Of a DNA stretch of 64,000 nucleotides, positions 1-8,290 are shown piece by piece. A program made the translations under genes and the position numbers. The number at the start of each line of letters is the position of its first letter. Position 1 is the first letter of the stretch. The notes beneath the pieces were generated by a model, which saw only the letters and a list, made by a program, of their open reading frames with translations, was not told where the DNA came from and did not search any database. Source of the stretch: a gamma proteobacterium HTCC5015 (GTDB lineage Bacteria > Pseudomonadota > Gammaproteobacteria > HTCC5015); the NCBI GenBank assembly GCA_000155715.1, contig DS990602.1, positions 84,165-148,164 of the forward strand, written 5' to 3'.

Positions 1-624
1 TTTCTCGATGTTCCACGCCGAGCGCACGCTGCCAATCACAGTGCGCGGCAAAAAGGCGTAAAAGCTCTCGCCCATTTTGGAGCTAGCGGGATCTTCAGGC
101 GTGGCCACATTCACATGGTGGCCTTTGTTGTGTTCGACAAAGAAGTGGCCGTAAGCCACGGGCATCAGTGTCACCTTCGCCAAAAAGCGCTCAAACTTGC
201 CCTTTTTATGGCCGAGCTCGTGGGCAGTATTGATGGCAACCCCATTAATCACACCCACAGACCAGCATAGACCGAAAATTTCCCAGCCACTCAGAATACC
301 CGAAACGGCCAACCAAGCGCCCCACACAGTCACGCCTACCTGAGCGGGAATGTAGGCATACACAATAGCGCGGTAGTAGGCGTCGTTTTCGAGTTGCGGC
401 ACAGCACTCTCGGGGGGATTCGTACGATCCGTACCGACAATCAAGTCAGCTACGGGAATAATGACATACGCCAAAATCGGTCCCATCCAGAGTAGGAAAC
501 TCCAATCGGTATAGAAATAGAGACTCACTGCGATCAAGCCCAAGAAGGGAATCAGCGGGCTGAGAAGCCAGAGATAGCGTTTACCATCTGACCAGTTTGT
601 TGTGTTGGCTGTTATTGTCGTCAT
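1..624 (-). CDS. alkB: Alkane 1-monooxygenase AlkB, 5' part (runs off the window)
   Basis: Membrane non-haem diiron hydroxylase that oxidises the terminal carbon of alkanes with rubredoxin as electron donor. The minus-strand frame opens at the ATG at 622-624 and is still open at base 1, giving 208 residues. Hydrophobic segments lie at about residues 19-35 and 40-55 and again near 95-125. Two of the family's three histidine clusters are present: NTAHELGHK near residue 140 and EHNKGHHVNVATPEDP near 170. The following MGESFYAFLPRT stretch also fits AlkB. The third cluster and the C-terminus lie outside the window. An AraC-type regulator is divergently placed 180 bp away, which suggests local control. 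Family assignment is very secure; the substrate chain length cannot be read. Confidence 0.95.
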   Translation of the reverse strand, partial: MTTITANTTNWSDGKRYLWLLSPLIPFLGLIAVSLYFYTDWSFLLWMGPILAYVIIPVADLIVGTDRTNPPESAVPQLENDAYYRAIVYAYIPAQVGVTVWGAWLAVSGILSGWEIFGLCWSVGVINGVAINTAHELGHKKGKFERFLAKVTLMPVAYGHFFVEHNKGHHVNVATPEDPASSKMGESFYAFLPRTVIGSVRSAWNIEK

Positions 625-806
625 CGTCTCACCTCACAGAGTTAGCTTAGATTAAAGCATTTGCTTTGAGCCTAGTATGCACGCCACGAGGCACGCTATT
701 AAGGCGTATTCATCCGTATATCTTTAGTGATACGCTAACAATATTGCTGAAAGGCAGAATCCTTTAGTCAAACGCCAAAACCGGCCTCACACGAGATCGA
801 TGCAAC
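625..806. promoter_or_regulatory. alkB/AraC divergent promoter region
   Basis: This noncoding stretch separates two divergent genes and must hold both promoters. It contains an inverted repeat, GCGTAT at 704-709 and ATACGC at 730-735, which could be an operator for the AraC protein. That role is inference from position and symmetry only. Confidence 0.4.
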
Positions 807-1751
807 ATGGACACCCTTAGCCTGCTACTCAATGACATTCGCCTGAGCGGCGCTCGCTTCAAACGCGCCGAATTACAGCCGCCTTGGAAAATGCACCTGC
901 ACACGCCCGGTGTCGCCAGCTTTCACGTTGTCACTCAGGGTCAATGCATTTTAGTGCGAGGCCAAGAAGCCCCTTTGGAAGTACATACAGGCGATGTGGT
1001 TATTTTGCCCCGTGGTCCCGCCCACGACTTGGCCGACAGCGCTGGCAGCTTGCAGGCGGCATCCGCTATTGATCTAAAACAGCACTTGGACAGCGAGCAA
1101 AGCGGCGGGGTGCAAACGCTCTATAACATCAGCCACCCTCAGAGTGCCGATCATATGGTCAGCGGCTATTTTGAATTCGACAGCGATTTAGCACGGCCTT
1201 TATTCTCTGCCCTGCCCGACTTAATTCACTACCGAGCCATGGACAGCGAAACCCCCGATTGGCTGCACTTTGGCATGATGTTTCTCAACACCGAAATTGC
1301 CGCCCAACGCAGCGCTCAACAAGCCATTATCAATCGCATTGCCGATATTTTATTGATCGAGTGCCTGCGCGATTATGTCGACAACCTCCCCGAGGGCAGT
1401 GGCAACTGGCTGCTCGCTCTCAAAGATCCCGCCTTATCAGCCGCACTGTCGGCCATGCACAGTCAACCCGACAAGCAATGGTCTGTACCTCAGCTCGCCG
1501 ATATTGCTTGTCTATCGCGATCCTCTTTTGCCAACCGCTTTGGCAAGGTGCTCGGCGAACCGCCGCTGTCCTACCTCACCGCCCACCGCATGCGACTGGC
1601 CGCCTGGCAACTGCGCAACAGCAACCAACCCATTTGCCACATCGCTGAACAAGTTGGCTACCAATCCGACGCCGCCTTCAGTCAAGCCTTTCGACGCATT
1701 CACGACTGCTCGCCCTCCCGCTACCGCGAGCACAGCCGCCTCACTTCTTAA
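807..1751 (+). CDS. AraC-family transcriptional regulator (cupin sensor)
   Basis: 314-residue cytoplasmic DNA-binding regulator. The N-terminal half (about 5-190) resembles the cupin-type AraC sensor domain, with HVVTQGQCILV and the strand-turn pattern GDVVILPRGPAHDL. The C-terminal 100 residues form two helix-turn-helix units: the first around QLADIACLSRSSFANRF (near 230), the second around IAEQVGYQSDAAFSQAFRR (near 275), followed by the family ending CSPSRYRE. It is divergent from alkB, so control of alkane hydroxylase in response to an alkane-derived or lipid signal is a reasonable inference. The ATG at 807 has only a weak ribosome site, but an earlier start would overlap the promoter region. 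Confidence 0.88.
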   Translation: MDTLSLLLNDIRLSGARFKRAELQPPWKMHLHTPGVASFHVVTQGQCILVRGQEAPLEVHTGDVVILPRGPAHDLADSAGSLQAASAIDLKQHLDSEQSGGVQTLYNISHPQSADHMVSGYFEFDSDLARPLFSALPDLIHYRAMDSETPDWLHFGMMFLNTEIAAQRSAQQAIINRIADILLIECLRDYVDNLPEGSGNWLLALKDPALSAALSAMHSQPDKQWSVPQLADIACLSRSSFANRFGKVLGEPPLSYLTAHRMRLAAWQLRNSNQPICHIAEQVGYQSDAAFSQAFRRIHDCSPSRYREHSRLTS

Positions 1752-1803
1752 CAGGCTGCCAGTACTCCAAGCCCTTCCGTGCCAGATGGCTAAGACCTTG
1801 AAA

Positions 1804-2433
1804 CTAAGGGGCTAGGCGCTCTATCACCCAGTTGCCATCAGCCTGCTTTTGGTAGCGAAAGCGGTCGTGTAGGCGACTGGGGCGGCCATGCCAAAACTGG
1901 ATTTCGCTGGGGACAATGCGATATCCCCCCCAGCGCTGCGGCTTGGGAACTGGCCCTTGAGGGCAATCCTTTTTAAGTTTTTCTACCTCTTCTTCAAGCC
2001 ACTCCCGGCTAACCGCGTGGCTCTGGGGGGAAATCGCAGCACTGACTTGGCTGTCGTAGGGTCGAGAGTGAAAGTAATCGGTAGACACTTCGTCGCTGAG
2101 TTTTTCCGCGCGCCCTTTCACCACGATTTGGCGATCAAACGGCTGCCAAAACATCGTAAAAGCCACTCGATCATTAGCCGCGATATCTTGGCCCTTTTGG
2201 CTGTCGTAATCGGTAAAAAAAGTAAAGCCGCCCTGTTCAACGCCCTTGAGCAAAACAATGCGATTTGAGGGTTGCCCATTGGCATCCACGGTGGCGAGTG
2301 ACATCGCATTGGGCAGTGGCAAATCGGCATCGATGGCTTCCTGTACCCATTGCTCCGCTTGGGCCAAAGGGTCGGCGTTAAGATCCTGCTGATTCAAAGG
2401 CTGGGCGTAATACTCGTCGCGAACGTGTTTCAT
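1804..2433 (-). CDS. pdxH: Pyridoxamine 5'-phosphate oxidase
   Basis: FMN enzyme that oxidises pyridoxamine or pyridoxine 5'-phosphate to pyridoxal 5'-phosphate, the last step of vitamin B6 synthesis and salvage. At 209 residues it is close to the usual length. Recognisable parts are AMSLATVDANGQPSNRIVLLK (FMN phosphate contacts), FFTDYDSQKG, the WQPFDRQIVVKG strand, the SRPYDSQVSAAISPQS active-site loop, and the conserved C-terminus RLHDRFRY...W.IERLAP. It stands alone, converging with the AraC gene 52 bp away. No sign of damage. Confidence 0.96.
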   Translation of the reverse strand: MKHVRDEYYAQPLNQQDLNADPLAQAEQWVQEAIDADLPLPNAMSLATVDANGQPSNRIVLLKGVEQGGFTFFTDYDSQKGQDIAANDRVAFTMFWQPFDRQIVVKGRAEKLSDEVSTDYFHSRPYDSQVSAAISPQSHAVSREWLEEEVEKLKKDCPQGPVPKPQRWGGYRIVPSEIQFWHGRPSRLHDRFRYQKQADGNWVIERLAP

Positions 2434-2960
2434 AAATGGCTTTAAACAGACAAAAATGCATTATAAAGCCTTGAAAGACGATCTGCATAAGTGGCGAGTT
2501 GATTCGTCCATCCCGTCTTTTCAGGCTCGATCAGGAATCGCCATAATGGGGGCCGATTGGGAGATCCTAAAGCTTCTGCTCCTGCTCACGCCCCTTATCT
2601 ACAATCCCTGTAGGTTAAGCAAAATCTGCGTTCGCGATGACGGCAACCTGCCGTGGGTCCAGCCCGAGCACCCAAGGGCATAAAGGCGCCCTCCCCCAGT
2701 GGCTTTACGACCCGCTCACTCAAAGACGCTGGATTCCCGCCTGCGCGGGAATGACGCATATTTCTAACAATGGAGTGATATATGTATTTCGGAGATTTGA
2801 GGTTTGGAAGAATGACCGACATTTCGGGAAGGCGCAGCCGACGCGGTAATCTGTGGAAGTATCCGATGAGCAGATTGCTTTGCCTACAGGGACCTCAGGT
2901 AAGGGGGAGCAAGAGCCGAAGCGTCACCTTCGGCTCGCAATGGCCCAGTACAACCACACC
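2434..2960. repeat. Repeat-rich intergenic region, no credible gene
   Basis: This 527-bp gap holds pieces of repeats and no supported gene. Bases 2565-2621 resemble the 'ctcctgctcgcgctccttacctacatccctgtagg' segment found at 47.3 and 50.7 kb, and 2881-2912 contains a degenerate reverse-orientation piece. A perfect REP-like palindrome lies at 2733-2752 (ATTCCCGC-CTGC-GCGGGAAT). Short open frames in both strands cross these repeats and have no coding character. Confidence 0.6.
2913..2936. terminator. Hairpin downstream of the TonB operon
   Basis: A perfect 9-bp stem (GAGCCGAAG / CTTCGGCTC) with a 6-base loop lies 25 bp beyond the stop of the TPR gene, the last gene of the minus-strand TonB operon. 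No T-run follows on the minus strand, so it may be a transcript-end stabiliser or a weak terminator rather than a classical intrinsic one. Confidence 0.4.
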
Positions 2961-4250
2961 TCAACTCACCGATTGTAGATAGGCGCGTCGCTGTTCCTCG
3001 GCTTCGATGTGCTTCAACCACTGCTGAGCGGCTTTCGCCGTTTGCTCGTCTTTCTTGGCTTTTTTAAAAGCCTGTCGAGCTTGGCTGAAATCCTCTAGGT
3101 TAAATTCGATCATACCCTTCAATACATAGGCGGATGAGGTTTGACGCAAACCACCTTGTTTTAAGGCCGCATCCACATGAACAGATGCCTGTTGCCACTC
3201 GCGGCGCTCAACAAACAGCTGCGCTAATTTGAAGTGGTTGTCGCCCGTCTCCGACTCTTTGGCTGCAAGCTTTAGCGCCGCAATGGCTTTATCGTACTCT
3301 TTGGCCATCATCCAACTATCGGCCAGCAGGGATAAATTGCGCTCATTGGCCTCGACGATGTTTTGGTCGATCCCCTGTTGCAATACGCCCGCCGCTTTAA
3401 ACGGCACTTCATTGGCCAGCATCATCTGCGTCAGCGAAATATAGTGCTGTTCCTTTTCCAAATAATCCTGCTCATAGGCCGCTTCCATGGCGGCCAGCTC
3501 TTTGGTTTCGTCACCTAACTGGTTGTACACCGCCGCCAACTGCACCCAGTAACTGGCTTTCGGATAAAGTGCGAGCAAGTCTTTTAAACTGCGTTCGAGG
3601 CCGTTGTAATCTTTATTTTGATAATAGATAGCCCGCTCGAGCAGCAGCCAGTTCTCGCGCATTTTTTTACCCTTGCTGCGCGCGATCTGACCGGCTGTAC
3701 GAATTTCGGGCAGTGCCTTATTAAATTGTTCCAGTTGGTAGAAAATCTGTGCGCGCAAAATATGCGCCTCTGCGCCGGGCTTCTCCGCCAGATCAAACCA
3801 TTTGTTTAAGGGCGTTAATGCTTTTTGATACTGCTCTTGAATCAAGTACAGCTTTGCCAAGCTGTACAGTGTGTTTTCCTCCAAGCTGACGGGAATGCGG
3901 TCTTCTTTTAACACATTCTCATACGCTTTAGCCGCTTCGCTGTAGTTCTCTTGGTTAAAGTGTACATAGGCGTACATATTCCAAGTCATCGCTTTTTCAT
4001 AGGAGTTGCGGCGGATTTTCGACAACTTGTCGAGTTTGGCTGTGGCATCACCATACTGCTGGGCATCGGCTGACTCTCGCGCTTGATCCAACATTTTAAA
4101 AATATTGGGGCGCAAAGTGGGCGTGCGGCGAATGCGGCTTTTCTGCTCGGCGGCCTGTACTTCACTCCCCACAACCGACATAGCCGTCGGCACAGCCAAT
4201 AAAGAAACGACCCAAGTGAAAATCACAAACAGTTTTAGCGTATGTTTCAT
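2961..4250 (-). CDS. Periplasmic TPR protein of the TonB2-type system
   Basis: 429-residue exported tetratricopeptide-repeat protein. The N-terminus is a signal peptide (hydrophobic LFVIFTWVVSLLAVPTAMS, probable cleavage after EVQA near residue 34). The rest is helical repeat, with typical TPR spacing in AYVHFNQENYSEAAKAYENVL, LYLIQEQYQKALTPL and AKEYDKAIAALKLA. It is the last gene of the cluster, 15 bp after tonB. In Vibrio-type TonB2 loci a TPR protein in this position is needed for function and is thought to act in the periplasm with TonB; the same role is inferred here. Confidence 0.85.
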   Translation of the reverse strand: MKHTLKLFVIFTWVVSLLAVPTAMSVVGSEVQAAEQKSRIRRTPTLRPNIFKMLDQARESADAQQYGDATAKLDKLSKIRRNSYEKAMTWNMYAYVHFNQENYSEAAKAYENVLKEDRIPVSLEENTLYSLAKLYLIQEQYQKALTPLNKWFDLAEKPGAEAHILRAQIFYQLEQFNKALPEIRTAGQIARSKGKKMRENWLLLERAIYYQNKDYNGLERSLKDLLALYPKASYWVQLAAVYNQLGDETKELAAMEAAYEQDYLEKEQHYISLTQMMLANEVPFKAAGVLQQGIDQNIVEANERNLSLLADSWMMAKEYDKAIAALKLAAKESETGDNHFKLAQLFVERREWQQASVHVDAALKQGGLRQTSSAYVLKGMIEFNLEDFSQARQAFKKAKKDEQTAKAAQQWLKHIEAEEQRRAYLQSVS

Positions 4251-4265
4251 AGTGCTCTACTCGCT

Positions 4266-4904
4266 TTATCGCGTACTTTTATCCAGTTCAAAACGGATGA
4301 TGGTCCGCACGCCCGGTACGGGCTGAGGTTTGCCGTCGACAATGCGCGGCTTGTACTTGTACTTCAGTGCAGACTGCGTAGCGGCGCGGTTAAAAATGCC
4401 AGGGGGATCGGCCTCGATCACCACGGGGTTTTCCACCGCGCCCTGGGCGTTCACCGTGTACTCGACAACGACATAACCCTCAATACCCTTTTGCGCAGCG
4501 CGACGCGGATAGACCGGAGCGACTTTAACGATCGGCAGAAAATCGCCATCGCCACCGGCTCCGCTCAAGCCTGCATCCACGCTCATCTCGGCATCCACAC
4601 CGACACCCGAAATGTCAAAGGCACTGGCGGGATTCACCGTGCTGTCCAAACTGGGCTGGGGCATATCGGGCTGGGGTGGCTCCTCAGGTGGCGCCGGTGG
4701 TTTTTTCGGTTTGCGTTGGTCGGTTTGGACATCGCTGTCGCGACTCATGTCAATAAAATCGGGAATGCGCTGTGCCTCCATATCGCGCTCAACCGATCCC
4801 CCGACACCCACGAGAGCCTGCATGCCCCAGAAAACCACAAAAGTCACAACGACCCCCACTACGGCGGCAAGAGCGAGACGATTAATGGGCGTCCCCTTAA
4901 TCAT
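4266..4904 (-). CDS. tonB: TonB-family energy transducer
   Basis: 212-residue inner-membrane-anchored protein that carries proton-motive energy to outer-membrane receptors. It has one N-terminal membrane segment (about 8-34), a short proline-rich spacer (PKKPPAPPEEPPQPDMPQP, about 66-85), and a C-terminal TonB domain with YPRRAAQKGIEGYVVVEYTVN and the late ALKYKYKPRIVDGKPQPVPG. The spacer is short compared with classical TonB, as in TonB2 types. The start codon overlaps the exbD stop by 4 bp, indicating translational coupling. Likely partners are the TonB-dependent receptor at 9.7-12.8 kb and others elsewhere. Confidence 0.93.
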   Translation of the reverse strand: MIKGTPINRLALAAVVGVVVTFVVFWGMQALVGVGGSVERDMEAQRIPDFIDMSRDSDVQTDQRKPKKPPAPPEEPPQPDMPQPSLDSTVNPASAFDISGVGVDAEMSVDAGLSGAGGDGDFLPIVKVAPVYPRRAAQKGIEGYVVVEYTVNAQGAVENPVVIEADPPGIFNRAATQSALKYKYKPRIVDGKPQPVPGVRTIIRFELDKSTR

Positions 4905-5311
4905 TGGTTTTCCTCAGTTGCAAAGGACACATTGCTCACACCCGCCAAGCGCGCCGAATCGGTCACCGATGCCAGCAATTTCACCTTGGCATTTTCATCC
5001 GCTTGTATCACCACAGAGCCCTGGGGGTTTTCCGCGTGAAGGCGCTCGACCACAGCGCGCACCGAATCTTGCTTGACCTTACGCTTGTCGATCCAAATCT
5101 CACCTTTCTCGTTAATGGCGATAAAGATGTTGGCCTTGGTTTGCTGTTGCGCCGTGCTCGCTTCAGGGCGATTCACTTCAATGCCCGACTCTTTCACAAA
5201 GGAAGCCGTCACAATGAAAAAGATCAGCATAATAAACACCACATCCAACATAGGAGTGATATCAATGTCGCTATCTTCTTCCGGTGCGTGTTGCGAAAAT
5301 CCGCGTCTCAT
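4901..5311 (-). CDS. exbD: ExbD-type biopolymer transport protein
   Basis: 136-residue inner-membrane protein of the ExbB-ExbD proton channel. A single membrane helix at about 20-42 contains ITPMLDVVFIMLIFF, with the aspartate in the membrane that is essential in the ExbD/TolR family. The remainder is the periplasmic domain. It lies 59 bp after exbB and overlaps tonB by 4 bp. Size and order match exbD2 of TonB2 clusters. Confidence 0.93.
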   Translation of the reverse strand: MRRGFSQHAPEEDSDIDITPMLDVVFIMLIFFIVTASFVKESGIEVNRPEASTAQQQTKANIFIAINEKGEIWIDKRKVKQDSVRAVVERLHAENPQGSVVIQADENAKVKLLASVTDSARLAGVSNVSFATEENQ

Positions 5312-5370
5312 AGTGTCTTACTCTTTTTCATTGGATGTCGTTCAATGGATTTAACGAGTTCGATCTCAAC

Positions 5371-5892
5371 TCAATGATCGAACGTGAGTTTGTCTTCGAT
5401 GTGAATCTTTTCGGATTCGATACGGCGCTGTAACAAAGAGTGCGCAAACACCCCCGTAATGGCACCAACCATGCCCGCCATTGTGGGCAACATCGCCTTA
5501 AAAATACCCGAGGCCATAGCACGGGGACTGCCACTGCCCATATAGGCCATCACATCAAATACTTCGATCATTCCCGTTACGGTGCCCGTCAGACCCAGCA
5601 GCGGACAGATGGCGACCATCACTTTGATTAAGCCCATATTGGCTTCGAGTGCCATCTCGACCTGAACCACTAAATCTTGACGAATATTATGGGCGTACCA
5701 GGAAGTGCGCTCTTTGCGCGCTTCCCACTCGCCAACAATGTCGCTTAAGCGCTTGCGGTGCACTAGGAAGAAGTACACGAGCCGCTCAACAATAAGCACC
5801 CACAAAATGAAAACTACGAGCAGGATGGCGTACAGCACGCCACCGCCGCGTTCCATAAAGAGGTAGATCTGTTCGTAGGGGTTACCCAACAT
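5371..5892 (-). CDS. exbB: ExbB-type MotA/TolQ proton channel protein
   Basis: 173-residue three-helix inner-membrane protein. Membrane segments are at about 17-37, 88-112 and 130-155. The conserved family stretch CPLLGLTGTVTGMIEVFDV, followed by GSGSPRAMASGIFKAMLPTMAG, is intact. It forms the proton channel with ExbD. It sits 15 bp downstream of the larger ExbB-like protein, so the operon codes for two MotA/TolQ-domain proteins, a hallmark of TonB2-type systems. Confidence 0.93.
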   Translation of the reverse strand: MLGNPYEQIYLFMERGGGVLYAILLVVFILWVLIVERLVYFFLVHRKRLSDIVGEWEARKERTSWYAHNIRQDLVVQVEMALEANMGLIKVMVAICPLLGLTGTVTGMIEVFDVMAYMGSGSPRAMASGIFKAMLPTMAGMVGAITGVFAHSLLQRRIESEKIHIEDKLTFDH

Positions 5893-5907
5893 GATCAGTA
5901 CCTGCGC

Positions 5908-7275
5908 TTAAGAAGACTGCTGGTGATGGCGTTCCGCCTGACGGGCGAGAATGCCCGTCGCGCGCTCTTCCAGAATCAGCACCTGAGTGCGACTCATGCT
6001 GGTACACAAAGCGTGCATAAAGAGAGCGGGGATCGCCGCCACAAGGCCGAGCACCGTTGTCATCAAAGCCTGTGAAATACCGCCAGCCATGTCTTTGGGA
6101 TCACCCGCACCCGAAAGCGCCAGCGTTTCAAATACCGAGATCATCCCCGTCACCGTACCCAGCAGCCCCAACAAGGGCGCGACGGCGGCGATCAATTTGA
6201 TCCAGCCAATGTAGCGATTGAAAACGGGGACTTCATTTGCAATGGCCTCTGACAAGTGCAGCTCAAGTGTTTCCGTATCGGCGTCTTTGTTTTTATCAAA
6301 AGCCGCCATAACGCGACCGAGAGGGTTGCCGCTATCCGCTTTATCACTCGCCATTTGCTTCTTGATTTTTCCGCCTAGGCCCAACAGCACGACAACGCGC
6401 CAAACACCCAACAACAAGCCAATGCCACCGATGGCAATGATGATATAGCCAATCGCCCCACCTTGATCGATGCGCTCACTCAACTCGGGCGACTGCACCA
6501 TGATTTCCAACAGGGTACCGCGCGAGGGATCAATCCAAACCCCAGTCAGCTCGCCCGCACTCGCGGAGGCCAAATCGTCATTGGGGCTGGTGTAACGACC
6601 TGCGGGTTGCTTGGCCAACTCGATCAACTGCTCGGCTTCGCTGTCCCACTTGAGGAAGCGCTCGCCCGCGATGGCGCCGAATCCACCAATGCGAACAACG
6701 TCTTCCTGACCGCTCTCGCCATTAGGTGCAACCACGGTGGCAGAGTAGCGCGCCACCTGACCGCTGTAGGTCATCTCACGTTGCATTTCAAACCAGAGTC
6801 GCTCCAGCTCCTCCACCGACGGCAACTTGGATGAAGAGCCGGTTTTTTCAATCAGTTCGGTCAAAAAGACGCCGCGATCGTCAACCTGTGAACTAATCAC
6901 GGAGTTATCAAAGGCACCTTTGGTTTCGCCCGCCACTTGCTGAAGCACACCAAACAACTCCTTCAATGTCCCCATACGCTCGTCCAAGCGCGCCTGTTCT
7001 TCAGCCAGCGTCTCTTCATTTTTTGCGTAGACACTTTCTAGCTGAACGCTGCGGTTTTGCAGTTGATCCCGCTCACTGGTCGCTTGACGAGTCAAGCGCT
7101 CTTGTTCAGATTTTTTCTCGCGAAATTCCTGCAGTCGCTGTTGATATTGCTGTGAATCTCGCACCTTGCCTTGCTGCACGAGTTTGAGCAGCTCATCCAA
7201 GGTATTCGCTTGTGACTGTGACGCTGAAAAACCCAGCGCAAATACAACAGTCAGTGAAAAAATAATGCGTTTCAT
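5908..7275 (-). CDS. TtpC-like large MotA/TolQ/ExbB protein
   Basis: 455 residues from the ATG at 7275, chosen because it begins a clean signal-like peptide (MKRIIFSLTVVFALGFSASQSQA) and has GAGAAG upstream; a GTG at 7293 is the alternative. The mature part starts with a long charged coiled coil (about 30-105), continues through a mixed periplasmic domain, has a membrane helix near 275-300, and ends with a MotA/TolQ/ExbB domain containing APLLGLLGTVTGMISVFETLA. This matches TtpC of Vibrio TonB2 systems, where it is an extra component required for transport. It overlaps or abuts the DUF3450 gene. Confidence 0.88.
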   Translation of the reverse strand: MKRIIFSLTVVFALGFSASQSQANTLDELLKLVQQGKVRDSQQYQQRLQEFREKKSEQERLTRQATSERDQLQNRSVQLESVYAKNEETLAEEQARLDERMGTLKELFGVLQQVAGETKGAFDNSVISSQVDDRGVFLTELIEKTGSSSKLPSVEELERLWFEMQREMTYSGQVARYSATVVAPNGESGQEDVVRIGGFGAIAGERFLKWDSEAEQLIELAKQPAGRYTSPNDDLASASAGELTGVWIDPSRGTLLEIMVQSPELSERIDQGGAIGYIIIAIGGIGLLLGVWRVVVLLGLGGKIKKQMASDKADSGNPLGRVMAAFDKNKDADTETLELHLSEAIANEVPVFNRYIGWIKLIAAVAPLLGLLGTVTGMISVFETLALSGAGDPKDMAGGISQALMTTVLGLVAAIPALFMHALCTSMSRTQVLILEERATGILARQAERHHQQSS

Positions 7276-7289
7276 GACTCGGCTTCTCA

Positions 7290-8102
7290 TCACTGGGCCT
7301 CTTTATTTGCGGTAACGGGAGCGGCGACAGGCACCTTGATTAAATCCGGAGCGGCTTGCTCGCGAGCGATGCGAATACCTTGAGCCACGCGACTCTTATA
7401 CTCGCTACCCAGTGGTGACCACTGACCCGCCTGTTGATCCCACGCGCCGACGGCTTGGCCATCGAGGCTTTGATACATCAAAGAAATGCGCCCCACACGC
7501 AAGAAGTCGACGGCTTTTTGCGTACCGTCAATCGTCAACTCACCGCGGTAGGCTTTAATCGTGCGCCCGTAAGTCATTTCCGTTTGATACGCCTCCATGA
7601 CCTTGCGAAACTTTTCCGCGGCCGAGACATCCGCTCGATCCATCAGTGCTTTTAAATTTTCGACGCGAGCCGTGCGCTCCTCTCGCATAAACGGAACATC
7701 GGCTTTTACAAACTGTTCAATCGAATCAATCATTTTCAACATCAAAGGCACGACTTGACGTTCAATCAGTGTTACTTGTTTGATGCTGTCTTCAATTTGC
7801 TGCAGCTCTTCTTCTTGAGCAGTGACCTGGCGGCTCATTTGTTTTACATACACATTTAAGCCTTCGATCTCTTTGACTAAACGGTAGTAATCGCGCGTTT
7901 CTTCGCGAATGCTACTGTCCAGTTGATCAATTTGATTTTGCTGCGATTGCGCCGCCTGAGTTCGCGCCACTTCGCTGTTGATGGCTTTGTCTAAATCACT
8001 GGCCTGGGACGCACCAGAGACTGCCGCCAAGGCAATAAAACAGAGTGCTGTCGGCTGTAAAGCCCACTTTGCACTCCGTGAAAAAAAGTCGAGTTTTAAC
8101 AT
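7290..8102 (-). CDS. DUF3450-family exported coiled-coil protein
   Basis: 270-residue protein, first gene of the TonB2-type operon. It has a signal peptide (ALCFIALAAVSGASQA, cleavage near residue 34) and a long coiled coil at about 40-115. The C-terminal half resembles the periplasmic part of the following TtpC-like protein: both contain an EM.YG/YSG segment followed by VDFLRVGRISL- or EDVVRIGGFGA-like strands. DUF3450 proteins recur as the leader gene of these operons; the biochemical role is not established. A GGAG ribosome site precedes the ATG. Confidence 0.85.
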   Translation of the reverse strand: MLKLDFFSRSAKWALQPTALCFIALAAVSGASQASDLDKAINSEVARTQAAQSQQNQIDQLDSSIREETRDYYRLVKEIEGLNVYVKQMSRQVTAQEEELQQIEDSIKQVTLIERQVVPLMLKMIDSIEQFVKADVPFMREERTARVENLKALMDRADVSAAEKFRKVMEAYQTEMTYGRTIKAYRGELTIDGTQKAVDFLRVGRISLMYQSLDGQAVGAWDQQAGQWSPLGSEYKSRVAQGIRIAREQAAPDLIKVPVAAPVTANKEAQ

Positions 8103-8241
8103 TGAGATCCGCTCCGACGATCAGGAAATCGATGAACAAAAAAGATTGAGATACACCTCAAAACTAGGCGCACAATATAGGCAGAAAATGTGACAAGACC
8201 GTTACAAGGCAGTAACTTGATGATGAAGTTTGAAACATAAA

Positions 8242-8267
8242 AAAACGGCGCCCGAAGGCGCCGTTTT
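8242..8267 (-). terminator. Rho-independent terminator of the lipoprotein gene
   Basis: An 11-bp perfect stem (AAAACGGCGCC / GGCGCCGTTTT) with a CGAA loop is followed by a T-rich tail on the minus strand. It sits 24 bp beyond the stop of the lipoprotein gene and upstream of the TonB operon, so it separates the two transcription units. Confidence 0.88.
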
Positions 8268-8290
8268 GTGATTTAAGGCTTAGGCCTTAT

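Noticed and set aside
2456..2982. Small open frames in the gap before the TPR gene
   Set aside because: They cross dispersed repeats and a REP palindrome and lack coding character.
4242..5377. Long plus-strand open frames across tonB and exbD
   Set aside because: They are antisense shadows of a conserved operon and encode no recognisable domain.
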